From: Taibaiella sp965229095
GTDB taxonomy: Bacteria; Bacteroidota; Bacteroidia; Chitinophagales; Chitinophagaceae
Direction of reading: 5' to 3'
NCBI GenBank assembly: GCA_965229095.1
Contig: OZ245855.1
Span: 5,244,230-5,308,229 of the forward strand
Length of the DNA stretch: 64,000 bases
Positions 26,821-33,859 of this stretch are shown here, piece by piece (position 1 is the stretch's first letter; the number at the start of each line of letters is the position of its first letter). The notes under the pieces were generated by a model. The model was given only the letters and a program-made list of their open reading frames with translations. It was not told where the DNA came from and made no database searches. The position numbers and the translations under genes were made by a program.

Positions 26821-27384
26821 ATGAATACAGAAATCAATAAGGCACTGGAAGTATTGCTTGCAGGGGGATTGCTGCTTTATCCTACCGATACGATATGGGG
26901 TATCGGCTGCGACGCTACCAATGGGGAAGCCATCAGGCGGATATATGCGCTCAAGCAGCGTGACGACGCCAAAAGCCTCATCATACTGCTGGCAGAGGCT
27001 AAAGACATTTTTCAATATGTAGCCAACCCGCACCCCGATATTGTGAGTATGATCAACGATTTTGATCGCCCTACAACGGTGATTTATGAGCAGGCCATCG
27101 GCTTGCCGGATAATCTCGTTAACGGAGACGGAAGTATTGCGATCAGGATCACGAAAGACCCTTTTTGCAAAAGCCTTATTAAAAGATTAAAGAAACCATT
27201 GGTATCTACTTCGGCCAATATCAGCGGGGAACCTTCACCCCTGTCTTTTGCACACATTGATCCGCGGGTAAAGGAAGGTGTGGATTATGTTGTGGACCAC
27301 CGGCGGGAAGACGAAAGCAATGCGCCGGCCTCCCGCATATTGCGTATCCTGGCCGATGGCAGTATAACGATCATCAGGCCCTAA
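26821..27384 (+). CDS. L-threonylcarbamoyladenylate synthase (YrdC/Sua5/TsaC)
   Basis: Makes threonylcarbamoyl-AMP from Thr, bicarbonate and ATP for the tRNA t6A37 modification. 187 residues from the ATG at 26821; an in-frame ATG at 26713 lies inside the protease gene and upstream of the -7 box. Conserved features: YPTDTIWGIGCDATN, IYALKQRDDAKSL (the KxR binding segment) and PLVSTSANISGEPSP. The short length means the YrdC domain only, without the C-terminal Sua5 domain, so TsaC-type. It is followed by tex under a separate promoter. Confidence 0.93.
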   Translation: MNTEINKALEVLLAGGLLLYPTDTIWGIGCDATNGEAIRRIYALKQRDDAKSLIILLAEAKDIFQYVANPHPDIVSMINDFDRPTTVIYEQAIGLPDNLVNGDGSIAIRITKDPFCKSLIKRLKKPLVSTSANISGEPSPLSFAHIDPRVKEGVDYVVDHRREDESNAPASRILRILADGSITIIRP

Positions 27385-27401
27385 ACCAGCCGGATTTTCT
27401 T

Positions 27402-27409
27402 TACCTTCG
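27402..27409 (+). promoter_or_regulatory. -7 promoter box of tex
   Basis: Reads TACCTTCG (TAnnTTCG), 32 nt before the ATG at 27442. Confidence 0.55.
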
Positions 27410-27441
27410 CCCTCCTTAAATTTTTTGAACAGAACAAAGAT

Positions 27442-29679
27442 ATGATCGCATTTGCTACCCCTGTTGCAGGTAAATTATCGATTCCTGAAAAACAGGTTGC
27501 CGCTGTATTGGAATTACTGAATGAAGGTGCTACTATACCTTTTATTGCCCGTTACCGTAAAGACAGGACCGGTGCGCTGGACGAAGTCCAGGTGCAGCAG
27601 ATCCAGGACGAAGCTAAGTTTCAGCAGGAATTTGCCGACCGGAAAGCCTTTATAGAAAAGACGATCTCAGAGCAGGGAAAAATGACGGAACAATTGCAGG
27701 GAAAAATTGACGGCGCAACTACGCTGAATGAGCTTGAGGATATTTATCTGCCCTATAAACCCAAACGTAAGACTAAGGCCCAGACGGCCCGGGAAAATGG
27801 CCTGGAACCTTTGGCCATGTTACTATTGGAACAGGGTAATATCATTCCTGCCGACAGTGCTGCTGCCTTTATCAATGAGAACGTTGCCGACAGCGATGCC
27901 GCCTTGCAGGGCGCAAGGGATATTATTGCCGAGATCGTGAACGAGGATGCGGAGGTACGTGCCGGTATGCGCAGGCTTTTTGAAGAGCAGGCTGCAGTAC
28001 AAGGCAAAATATTGAGTGGAAAAGAAGAAGAAGGGATCAAGTACAAAGATTACTTTGATTATGCGGAGCCGGTTTCCAAGATACCATCGCACCGTATGCT
28101 GGCCCTGATGCGCGGCTTTATGGAAGGCTTCCTGCGCATGAGCATTGCACCCGAAGAGGAGATGGCTTTGCTGAAAATAGAAAAGCAATTTGTAAAGGCC
28201 AATAACGAAGCAGGCGAACAGGTAAAGAAAGCGGTTAAAGATGCTTATCGCCGCCTGCTGCAGCCTAGTCTGGAAAGCGAGTTCCGGATGGCCCTGAAGA
28301 CAAAGGCGGATGAGGAGGCGATAAGCGTTTTTGCCGAAAATCTGCGTCAGTTGCTGCTTTCCTCCCCCTTAGGCAGCAAAAGGGTATTGGCCATTGATCC
28401 GGGGTACCGTACCGGTTGTAAGGTAGTGATCCTGGATGAAAAAGGAGAGTTGCAAACCAACGACCTGATCTATGTACACGAAAATAATTTCAAGCTTACC
28501 GATGCCGAACATAAGATCAGGAACTATATAAAGCAATTCGATATCGAAGCCTTTGCCATTGGCGATGGTACCGCCGGCAGGGAAACCGAACAGTTCATCA
28601 AGAAGCTGAACACCGGCTTGCCGGTATTCCTGGTGAATGAAGATGGCGCCTCCATCTATTCTGCTTCGGAGATTGCGCGCGAAGAGTTCCCGACATATGA
28701 TATTACCGTGCGCGGTGCGGCAAGCATAGGCCGCAGGCTCATGGACCCGCTTGCGGAGCTGGTAAAGATCGATCCGAAGAGCATAGGTGTGGGCCAGTAC
28801 CAGCACGATGTGAACCAGATCAGGTTGAAAGATAAGCTGGACCAGACTGTGGTAAGCTGTGTGAATGCCGTAGGCGTGAACCTGAATACTGCTGGTAAAT
28901 ACCTGTTGAGTTATGTGAGTGGTATCGGGCCATCCATTGCAGAGAATATAGTCAACTACCGTAAGGAAAAAGGACGGTTTACCAACCGGAAGCAATTGCT
29001 GGAAGTGCCCCGCCTGGGCAATAAAGCGTTTGAACAATGTGCCGGCTTCCTGCGCATCAAGGACGGAGAACAGCCGCTGGACGCCAGCGGCGTGCATCCC
29101 GAAGCCTACAAAGTAGTAGAGCAAATGGCGAAGGATTCCGGCATCCCAATTGCCGAAATGATCGGTAACGATACGATGATCGGCAAGATCCCGGTACAGC
29201 AATATGTTACCGAAACCGTAGGCCTGCATACCTTGCAGGATATCCTTAAAGAATTGAAGAAGCCCGGGCTGGACCCGCGCAGCGAAGCGCAGGCCTTCGA
29301 GTTTGCCGGTATCTATGCTATCGAAGATGTATATGCCGGTATGATCGTGCCGGGTATCGTTACCAACCTTACCCGCTTTGGCGCCTTTGTAGACATAGGC
29401 GTGAAGCAGGACGGCCTGGTGCACGTATCGGAAGTGGCCCATAAATACATCACCGATCCGGCCGAGGTATTAAAGCTGAACGATAAGGTGATGGTGAAGG
29501 TAACCGAAGTGGATATTGCACGTAAGCGCATTGCTTTATCCATTAAGCAAACGCAGGATCCGCCGGCACAGGTACCCCGTGGTAAACGCAACAACGACTC
29601 CAGGCCTAAAGAGAAAGAAGCTGCCAGCGATAACATACACGATGCGCTGAGCCTGTTAAAGAAGAAATTTGGTAAGTGA
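27442..29679 (+). CDS. tex: Tex family RNA-binding transcription accessory protein
   Basis: Conserved nucleic-acid-binding scaffold related to eukaryotic Spt6. The 745 residues show the helical Tex N-domain (about 1-190; TIPFIARYRKDRTGALDE), a YqgF/RNase H-like domain (about 315-450; LAIDPGYRTGCKVVILDE, FAIGDGTAGRETE), a helix-hairpin-helix pair (about 485-560; YVSGIGPSIAENIVNYRKEKG) and a C-terminal S1 domain (about 630-705; YAGMIVPGIVTNLTRFGAFVD). A basic, disordered tail follows. Length and order are standard. It is the last gene before the repeat island. It probably acts in transcription or RNA quality control; the exact role is not established. Confidence 0.96.
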   Translation: MIAFATPVAGKLSIPEKQVAAVLELLNEGATIPFIARYRKDRTGALDEVQVQQIQDEAKFQQEFADRKAFIEKTISEQGKMTEQLQGKIDGATTLNELEDIYLPYKPKRKTKAQTARENGLEPLAMLLLEQGNIIPADSAAAFINENVADSDAALQGARDIIAEIVNEDAEVRAGMRRLFEEQAAVQGKILSGKEEEGIKYKDYFDYAEPVSKIPSHRMLALMRGFMEGFLRMSIAPEEEMALLKIEKQFVKANNEAGEQVKKAVKDAYRRLLQPSLESEFRMALKTKADEEAISVFAENLRQLLLSSPLGSKRVLAIDPGYRTGCKVVILDEKGELQTNDLIYVHENNFKLTDAEHKIRNYIKQFDIEAFAIGDGTAGRETEQFIKKLNTGLPVFLVNEDGASIYSASEIAREEFPTYDITVRGAASIGRRLMDPLAELVKIDPKSIGVGQYQHDVNQIRLKDKLDQTVVSCVNAVGVNLNTAGKYLLSYVSGIGPSIAENIVNYRKEKGRFTNRKQLLEVPRLGNKAFEQCAGFLRIKDGEQPLDASGVHPEAYKVVEQMAKDSGIPIAEMIGNDTMIGKIPVQQYVTETVGLHTLQDILKELKKPGLDPRSEAQAFEFAGIYAIEDVYAGMIVPGIVTNLTRFGAFVDIGVKQDGLVHVSEVAHKYITDPAEVLKLNDKVMVKVTEVDIARKRIALSIKQTQDPPAQVPRGKRNNDSRPKEKEAASDNIHDALSLLKKKFGK

Positions 29680-29757
29680 TTTTCCGGAAGTAAATAAGCT
29701 TCACATTGACCGTTTTGTCTTATTGGACAACGCTCAATGTTTTGCAGCGCGAAACGG

Positions 29758-29801
29758 AAATTTTTGTTTTGCTGAGCGGAGTCGAAGCAAGACAAAAATT
29801 T
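29758..29801 (+). repeat. 44-bp inverted-repeat-bounded unit, copy 1
   Basis: AAATTTTTG at the left end and its reverse complement at the right bound a 26-nt core (29767-29792). A second copy at 30335-30378 has the core in the opposite orientation (21 of 26 positions agree after reverse complementing). Confidence 0.75.
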
Positions 29802-29820
29802 AGATATACCTATTTGTAGC

Positions 29821-29866
29821 ATTGTGCCTGTAGAGGCGTTGCATGCAACGCCTCTACAGGCACAAT
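29821..29866. repeat. 46-bp perfect palindrome (REP-like), copy A
   Basis: Arms 29821-29843 and 29844-29866 are exact reverse complements with no loop. The centre is GCATGC and the core is GTAGAGGCGTTGC. It could serve as the tex terminator or as a mobile palindromic repeat. Confidence 0.85.
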
Positions 29867-29926
29867 ATTTACAGGCAAACAGTATACATTGTCCTATTGT
29901 TCCTGATTAGAAACCTTATACCGAAC

Positions 29927-29952
29927 GTCAGCCCGGTCGCAGTCGAAGGGTA
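29927..29952 (+). repeat. CGCAGTCGAAG tag, copy 1
   Basis: GTCAGCCCGG followed by a CGCAGTCGAAGGGTA segment. The surrounding 35 bases (29911-29946) nearly repeat at 30384-30421. Confidence 0.6.
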
Positions 29953-29957
29953 AAAGA

Positions 29958-29985
29958 GTAGAGACGTTGCATGCAACGTCTCTAC
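29958..29985. repeat. 28-bp perfect palindrome (REP-like), copy B
   Basis: Arms 29958-29971 and 29972-29985, core GTAGAGACGTTGC. It differs from copy A by one base pair, with the change matched on both arms (G/C to A/T), so the pairing is kept. Confidence 0.85.
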
Positions 29986-30020
29986 AAATAACAATTTTTG
30001 CCACTGGTACACATCATGCT

Positions 30021-30126
30021 GTCATCCCGAATGTAACTTGCGCAGCATGTGAAATGAGGGATCTTGGGTGCTTTTGACATTTAAGCGATCAAGATCCTTC
30101 GGTTCCTTCGGAGACCTCAGGATGAC
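30021..30126 (+). repeat. Dispersed intergenic repeat, full copy 1 (106 bp)
   Basis: Bounded by GTCATCC and its reverse complement GGATGAC. The left about 65 bases and right about 30 bases match, with few differences, the reverse complement of 44475-44583, while the middle differs. An internal inverted pair (30059-30065 and 30091-30097) adds hairpin potential. No open reading frame. Confidence 0.8.
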
Positions 30127-30214
30127 CACGATTTATGGTTACTACCTGGTAAAATGTTCTGGGTCGCGGCCTGATCCTGTAGGACTCCTGCTTTGGCATA
30201 ATAAGACTCATGCT

Positions 30215-30240
30215 GTCATCCCGAATGTAATTTGCAAATC
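30215..30240 (+). repeat. Dispersed intergenic repeat, truncated copy 2
   Basis: Repeats the left end of the 30021 element, including its CATGCT lead-in and GTCATCCCGAATGTAA, then diverges into a hairpin region. Confidence 0.7.
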
Positions 30241-30241
30241 A

Positions 30242-30286
30242 TATCTATCTCTTGCAGCGCTACTGCGGCGCTGCAAGAGATAGATA
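30242..30286. repeat. 19-bp-stem hairpin
   Basis: Arms 30242-30260 and 30268-30286 are perfect reverse complements with a 7-nt loop (TACTGCG). It is followed by mixed sequence rather than a T-run, so it is not an obvious terminator. Confidence 0.8.
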
Positions 30287-30300
30287 ACTTTATAACTAAG

Positions 30301-30327
30301 GTCACCTTGAGCGCAGTCGAAGGGTAG
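30301..30327 (+). repeat. CGCAGTCGAAG tag, copy 2
   Basis: GTCACCTTGAG followed by CGCAGTCGAAGGGTAG. It pairs imperfectly with the core of the 44-bp unit at 30335-30378. Confidence 0.6.
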
Positions 30328-30334
30328 AAAAGGG

Positions 30335-30378
30335 AAATTTTTGCCGTGCTTCGACTTCGCTCAGCAGGACAAAAATTT
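30335..30378 (-). repeat. 44-bp inverted-repeat-bounded unit, copy 2 (inverted)
   Basis: Same 9-bp ends as 29758-29801 and exactly the same core length (26 nt), but the core is reverse-complemented. Confidence 0.75.
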
Positions 30379-30399
30379 CAGGCAAACCTTACACCGAAT

Positions 30400-30426
30400 G
30401 TCAGCCCTGGCGCAGTCGAAGAGTAG
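30400..30426 (+). repeat. CGCAGTCGAAG tag, copy 3
   Basis: GTCAGCCCTGG followed by CGCAGTCGAAGAGTAG, within a longer near-duplicate of 29911-29946. Confidence 0.6.
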
Positions 30427-30453
30427 CAAGTCCGAAGGGCTTAGCTACTTGCA

Positions 30454-31473
30454 TTACATCAGTATATTATTGACCGGTGTTACGGCGGGAGGTAATTCTG
30501 TTTCCCCGAGCATTTCCCGCAGGTCTATTTCTATGGTACGGCTCATGGCGGTAATGGGCACATCGTTGGGTCCGCCTTCAAACGGGTTCTCCGTGCTTTC
30601 TCCGATCCTTTCCATAGCCATAAATACCCAGGCGATGATAACGCTGAAGGGTATCGTGAACCAGATGATCCAATCGCCAACCTTATCTCCCAGCTTATGG
30701 AACTCGCTCAGGGTGCCGAAGGGGATCAGGGAAACGAACAAGCGGATAAACATCTGGTTAATGGTAGCAAACTGCCTGGGGTAGGGGAAATTTTTGATGC
30801 GTTCACATTTGCCTTGCTGCTCGTATAGGTTTACCAGCAACTGTTCCAGCTCTATGGTATTCAACGTATCGACCAGGCCCTGTTCTTTCAGCGTTTTCAG
30901 TTGGGCCGATTGCAGGCTTATGATGTGCGTGGCCCTGTTCTTGCGGCGCAACACATAGCTTCGTTCTTCTTCCGAAAGATAGGGTTTCAGTTCTTCATCC
31001 AGTTGGGAATACCATTCCTGGATCTGGTACAAGGTGCTGTATTCCTGGTTGGAGACTTTGCTGCGTATGTTTTCCCAGGCCCGGTCTTCCCGTAGCTGGA
31101 AACGCATGGCCGTAAGCCAGGCAATATGACGGTAGATCATTTGCTGGTGTATGGCCTCTAATTGGTCCTTCGTGGCCTTTCCTCCGATAAAATCCCGGAC
31201 CAGCATGCCCCAGGAACGGCTGGTATTCACGATAGCGCCATATATCTGGCGTGCTTCCCAAAGCCGGTTATAGGTCTGCGTATTGCGGAAGCCTACCAGG
31301 AATGCTGCGGCAGTACCTACAAGCGCAATGGGTACCCAGGGTATGGCCAGCCATTGCCAGTGGAAGAAGTAAAACAAGATGGTCGGGATGGTCGCATAAA
31401 TGACCAGGATGTAAATATCCCTCCGGGTCCAGTACAAAAATTCTTTTAAAGAATACCGGCGTCCTGCATGCAT
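30454..31473 (-). CDS. Bestrophin family (UPF0187) ion channel
   Basis: Membrane channel of the bacterial bestrophin family; characterised prokaryotic members form pentameric cation or anion channels. The 339 residues show TM1-TM2 (about 22-65; YILVIYATIPTILFYFF and IPWVPIALVGTAAAFLVGF), the conserved FRNTQTYNRLWEARQIYGAIVNTSRSWG segment region, a long cytoplasmic helical part, then TM3-TM4 (about 236-285; FVSLIPFGTL, IIWFTIPFSVIIAWVFMAMERIG) and the conserved DPFE-like stretch, here ENPFEGGPNDVPI. It lies 43 bases after the methyltransferase on the same strand, and the TMEM175-like channel lies upstream of that. Confidence 0.93.
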   Translation of the reverse strand: MHAGRRYSLKEFLYWTRRDIYILVIYATIPTILFYFFHWQWLAIPWVPIALVGTAAAFLVGFRNTQTYNRLWEARQIYGAIVNTSRSWGMLVRDFIGGKATKDQLEAIHQQMIYRHIAWLTAMRFQLREDRAWENIRSKVSNQEYSTLYQIQEWYSQLDEELKPYLSEEERSYVLRRKNRATHIISLQSAQLKTLKEQGLVDTLNTIELEQLLVNLYEQQGKCERIKNFPYPRQFATINQMFIRLFVSLIPFGTLSEFHKLGDKVGDWIIWFTIPFSVIIAWVFMAMERIGESTENPFEGGPNDVPITAMSRTIEIDLREMLGETELPPAVTPVNNILM

Positions 31474-31516
31474 AAATGGAAATAGGGTTTTGTTTGAACA
31501 ATGTAATCCGGTTCTG

Positions 31517-32056
31517 TTATGATCTTGTCTTTTGGATCAGGGCGCTGTACAGGTTATCTCTCCGGTAAAGGGAAGGCCTTTCCTGTAAACGGGTACAGTA
31601 AGCAAAGCCATGATCCGAAAACAGTTCCGAAAGTAAAGAAAATTTTATAGGATAAGGCACCCAATGCGGCACCGGTTGGTCGGTATTGTACTCCACGATA
31701 AGGAAAGCCGCTCCCGGTTTGCAGTAAGCCAGGAGCTTTCGCAGTAATACATCTTTATCCTTTACATAATGCAAGGCATTGGCCATAAGAATGCCGTCGA
31801 GCAATGGCAATGCCAGGTCGTCGCTTATGAAATCGGCTTGCTGAAAGCGGTAATGGATGCCGGCCATGGCCGGTTGTTCTATACGAAGGGTGTCGACCCT
31901 GTCTACCGCATAGATGGTGCTTTGTAAGGGCAATAGAACGGCCAGGGCTTGTGTAAAGGTGCCGGCCCCGCAACCCAGGTCGGCCCAGGCAGCAGGTTTT
32001 TCGGAGCTATTCAAAACAGGGCAGTCGATCATGGCTGCAGCTTCCCGGATCAGCAT
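31517..32056 (-). CDS. Class I SAM-dependent methyltransferase
   Basis: 179 residues from the ATG at 32056. A longer in-frame ORF to 32110 would run into the TMEM175 gene and lacks conservation. SAM motif I is WADLGCGAGTFTQALA, motif II is the acidic YAVDRVD strand, and DGILMANALHYVKDKD is motif IV. The fold is thus a small Rossmann methyltransferase of the UbiE/Methyltransf_25 kind. The substrate is unknown. The start lies just past the TMEM175 stop (32061), so translation is probably coupled. Confidence 0.88.
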   Translation of the reverse strand: MLIREAAAMIDCPVLNSSEKPAAWADLGCGAGTFTQALAVLLPLQSTIYAVDRVDTLRIEQPAMAGIHYRFQQADFISDDLALPLLDGILMANALHYVKDKDVLLRKLLAYCKPGAAFLIVEYNTDQPVPHWVPYPIKFSLLSELFSDHGFAYCTRLQERPSLYRRDNLYSALIQKTRS

Positions 32057-32060
32057 AGGA

Positions 32061-32699
32061 TTACTTCTTTTTCTTGGGTAAACCTTTGCCCGAAAAGAAG
32101 GCAAAGGCATAATTCAACTGTACCAGGATGATAAACCCGATACTCCAGTAAACGCTGATAAAACACAGCAATGCCCCCAGCAGATAAAGCGCCTGGGCTA
32201 TAAGGATGCGCCTGCGTACCGCCCGATCGACCGTTGCCAAGGCTTCGCCTTCCAGGCTGATAAATTGTTTTTTGCAGGCAGTATGCCAATGCAGGTAAAG
32301 CATAAGACCCAGCAGCAGGATGTTGGCCCAATACAACAGCAAGGCAAACTTAAAGGCGATGTATTGTCCCAGGAAAGCAGTGGTAAAGGGCAGCAGCGAG
32401 ACCAGGAGCAGGAAAAAGAGCGCATTCCAGGTAAGATCCCTGTCGTACTCCTTCATATAGCTGAGCTGCACCGATTGCCCGTTCCAGAAAATACCCATAG
32501 TCATAAAGCTGAGGAAGTAGCTGAGGAAATGGGGCGCTATGGTTTTGAACAAGGCAAAAAGCTCAGTTTCGCTATGCACTTCGATACCGGGTACTTTTAT
32601 TTCCAGCACCAGCAAGGTAAGGGCAATGGCAAAAACACCGTCGCTCAATGCTTCGATCCGGCCTATTTTTTTGCCTGCAAGGTCATTGTACTGTGTCAT
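32061..32699 (-). CDS. TMEM175 family potassium-channel-like protein (DUF1211)
   Basis: A membrane protein of 212 residues from the ATG at 32699 (a further ATG two codons upstream is possible). The diagnostic RIEALSDGVFAIALTLLVLEI motif opens TM1 and supplies the pore-lining Phe/Ser in prokaryotic TMEM175. Hydrophobic segments lie at about 50-70, 85-105, 112-132, 160-178 and 182-200, for six in total. Prokaryotic TMEM175 proteins are weakly selective potassium channels. It is first in an operon with a methyltransferase and a bestrophin; the end is a Lys-rich tail. Confidence 0.9.
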   Translation of the reverse strand: MTQYNDLAGKKIGRIEALSDGVFAIALTLLVLEIKVPGIEVHSETELFALFKTIAPHFLSYFLSFMTMGIFWNGQSVQLSYMKEYDRDLTWNALFFLLLVSLLPFTTAFLGQYIAFKFALLLYWANILLLGLMLYLHWHTACKKQFISLEGEALATVDRAVRRRILIAQALYLLGALLCFISVYWSIGFIILVQLNYAFAFFSGKGLPKKKK

Positions 32700-32841
32700 A
32701 TACAAAGAGGGATTTAGGAATCCGGATATAAATATAACGGACTATCCGTAGATACGCAATAAATGTGCCACGATACAATTATGGCAGAAATACCCCCGCA
32801 AAATTACGTGAACAGCCCCCCTGTTGCTGAGGCTTATGGAC

Positions 32842-32849
32842 TACCTTTG
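32842..32849 (+). promoter_or_regulatory. -7 promoter box of the VOC gene
   Basis: Reads TACCTTTG (TAnnTTTG), 29 nt before the ATG at 32879. Confidence 0.55.
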
Positions 32850-32878
32850 AATAGTAATAATTAACCAAAATCTTCCTT

Positions 32879-33265
32879 ATGAAAGCGAAAAAAATATGGG
32901 CCAATTTCGGTGTCCGGGATTTAGAACGAACCACGGCATTCTATAAGCAACTCGGGTTGAAGCACAACGGCGCTTCGGACCAACTGACCAGCTTCTTCTT
33001 TGGCGAGGAAAATTTTATCATTCACTTCTTCCTAAAGGATATACTGGAACCCGCGATGAAGGGGCCGATAAGCGACACCGCCTCCGGGAATGAAATTATA
33101 TTTACCCTTTCGGCCGACAGCAAAGAGGAAGCTGATCAATGGGAAAAAGAGATACAGCAAGCCGGGGGAACTATAGTTTCCAGGCCGGAGACTTTTGGTG
33201 AAGGCTATTACGGCTTCGTGTTTGCCGATCCCGACGGACATAAGTTCAACGTATTTCATATGTAA
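32879..33265 (+). CDS. VOC superfamily (glyoxalase/bleomycin-resistance fold) protein
   Basis: A 128-residue VOC protein with paired beta-alpha-beta-beta-beta modules: KIWANFGVRDLERTTAFYKQLG opens the first, and GGTIVSRPETFGEGYYGFVFADPDGHKFNVF closes the second. This last pattern (GFvFaDPDGHkfnv) is typical of small Bacteroidota VOC proteins annotated as lactoylglutathione-lyase-like. Metal ligands and substrate cannot be assigned with confidence. It stands alone and diverges from the TMEM175 operon. Confidence 0.9.
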   Translation: MKAKKIWANFGVRDLERTTAFYKQLGLKHNGASDQLTSFFFGEENFIIHFFLKDILEPAMKGPISDTASGNEIIFTLSADSKEEADQWEKEIQQAGGTIVSRPETFGEGYYGFVFADPDGHKFNVFHM

Positions 33266-33298
33266 CGCACGGCCAGCGCGTTTTACCGGCTGCAAGGA

Positions 33299-33796
33299 TC
33301 ACAACTCAAGCCTGTAAAAAACATTTTCTTCCTGTTGTCCGTCAGGCCACGTAGTCATTTCTTCATGCGTGTATTGGAAATGAAAATGCTGATTGGCCGC
33401 CCTGGAAGCAGTATTGCTTTTCCTATGTGACACGATAATGCTTTTAATGCCTTTGGCTTTGGCCCAGGCGATCCTGGCTTCATACAATAAGGCAGACAAG
33501 CCCTTGCCCCGGTATGCTGCCCGGATATAAGAAGCAATAAGCAGGGCTACTCCCGGTTCTATGATCAGGATGCCTGTAGTGCCGATAAGCGTACTCCCGC
33601 GGTATAAGCCAAAAGAAGCAGCATCGGGATTAAGGAGGCGATTGCCCCATTCCGCTTCTTCAAAAGCGGCCTCCCGGGCATAGTTGCTGCCGAATACCGC
33701 CGGTTCTTTCAGCAAGGATTCCAGTCTTATTTGTTTATAAGCTTCTTTATCCGCAATGGTGAAGGGTATTATGGTATAGTTGGTATCGTTTCCCAT
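33299..33796 (-). CDS. GNAT family N-acetyltransferase
   Basis: 165 residues with the acetyl-CoA P-loop RAAYRGKGLSALLYEARIAWAK near residues 95-115 and a closing NQHFHFQYTHEEMTTWPDGQ strand pattern. The N-terminal half (IRLESLLKEPAVFGSNYAREA) resembles GNATs annotated as protein or small-molecule acetyltransferases. The acceptor is unknown. It converges on the VOC gene with a 33-base gap and is separated from the DUF4240 gene by a hairpin. Confidence 0.88.
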   Translation of the reverse strand: MGNDTNYTIIPFTIADKEAYKQIRLESLLKEPAVFGSNYAREAAFEEAEWGNRLLNPDAASFGLYRGSTLIGTTGILIIEPGVALLIASYIRAAYRGKGLSALLYEARIAWAKAKGIKSIIVSHRKSNTASRAANQHFHFQYTHEEMTTWPDGQQEENVFYRLEL

Positions 33797-33810
33797 GTCA
33801 TGGAAATAAA

Positions 33811-33841
33811 AAAGGATTCTTCCTGCAAAGAAGAATCCTTT
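33811..33841 (-). terminator. Terminator of the ubiX-GNAT-M42-DUF4240 run
   Basis: An 11-bp perfect stem (33811-33821 and 33831-33841), followed on the minus strand by a T-rich stretch, 18 bases past the DUF4240 stop. Confidence 0.8.
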
Positions 33842-33859
33842 TGTAAGGTTACAAAAAAA

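Larger units (their letters stand above)
29680..30453. repeat. Gene-free island of nested palindromes and dispersed repeats
   Basis: 774 bases between tex and the bestrophin gene with no credible coding sequence. It contains a 46-bp and a 28-bp palindrome with a shared core (29821-29866, 29958-29985), a full copy (30021-30126) and a 5' fragment (about 30215-30240) of an element that recurs near 44.5 kb, two oppositely oriented copies of a 44-bp unit (29758-29801, 30335-30378), three copies of a CGCAGTCGAAG-containing tag, and a 19-bp-stem hairpin (30242-30286). The details are given in separate entries. Confidence 0.85.

Noticed and set aside
28369..29442. 357-codon open frame antisense to tex
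   Set aside because: The tex frame on the other strand is fully conserved and the antisense product shows no recognisable motif; it arises from codon bias.
29821..29985. Possible CRISPR repeats
   Set aside because: Only two palindromic copies with no regular spacers and no cas genes; better explained as REP-like palindromes.
30068..30283. 71-codon open frame in the repeat island
   Set aside because: It runs through the dispersed repeat and has no start context or recognisable protein feature.
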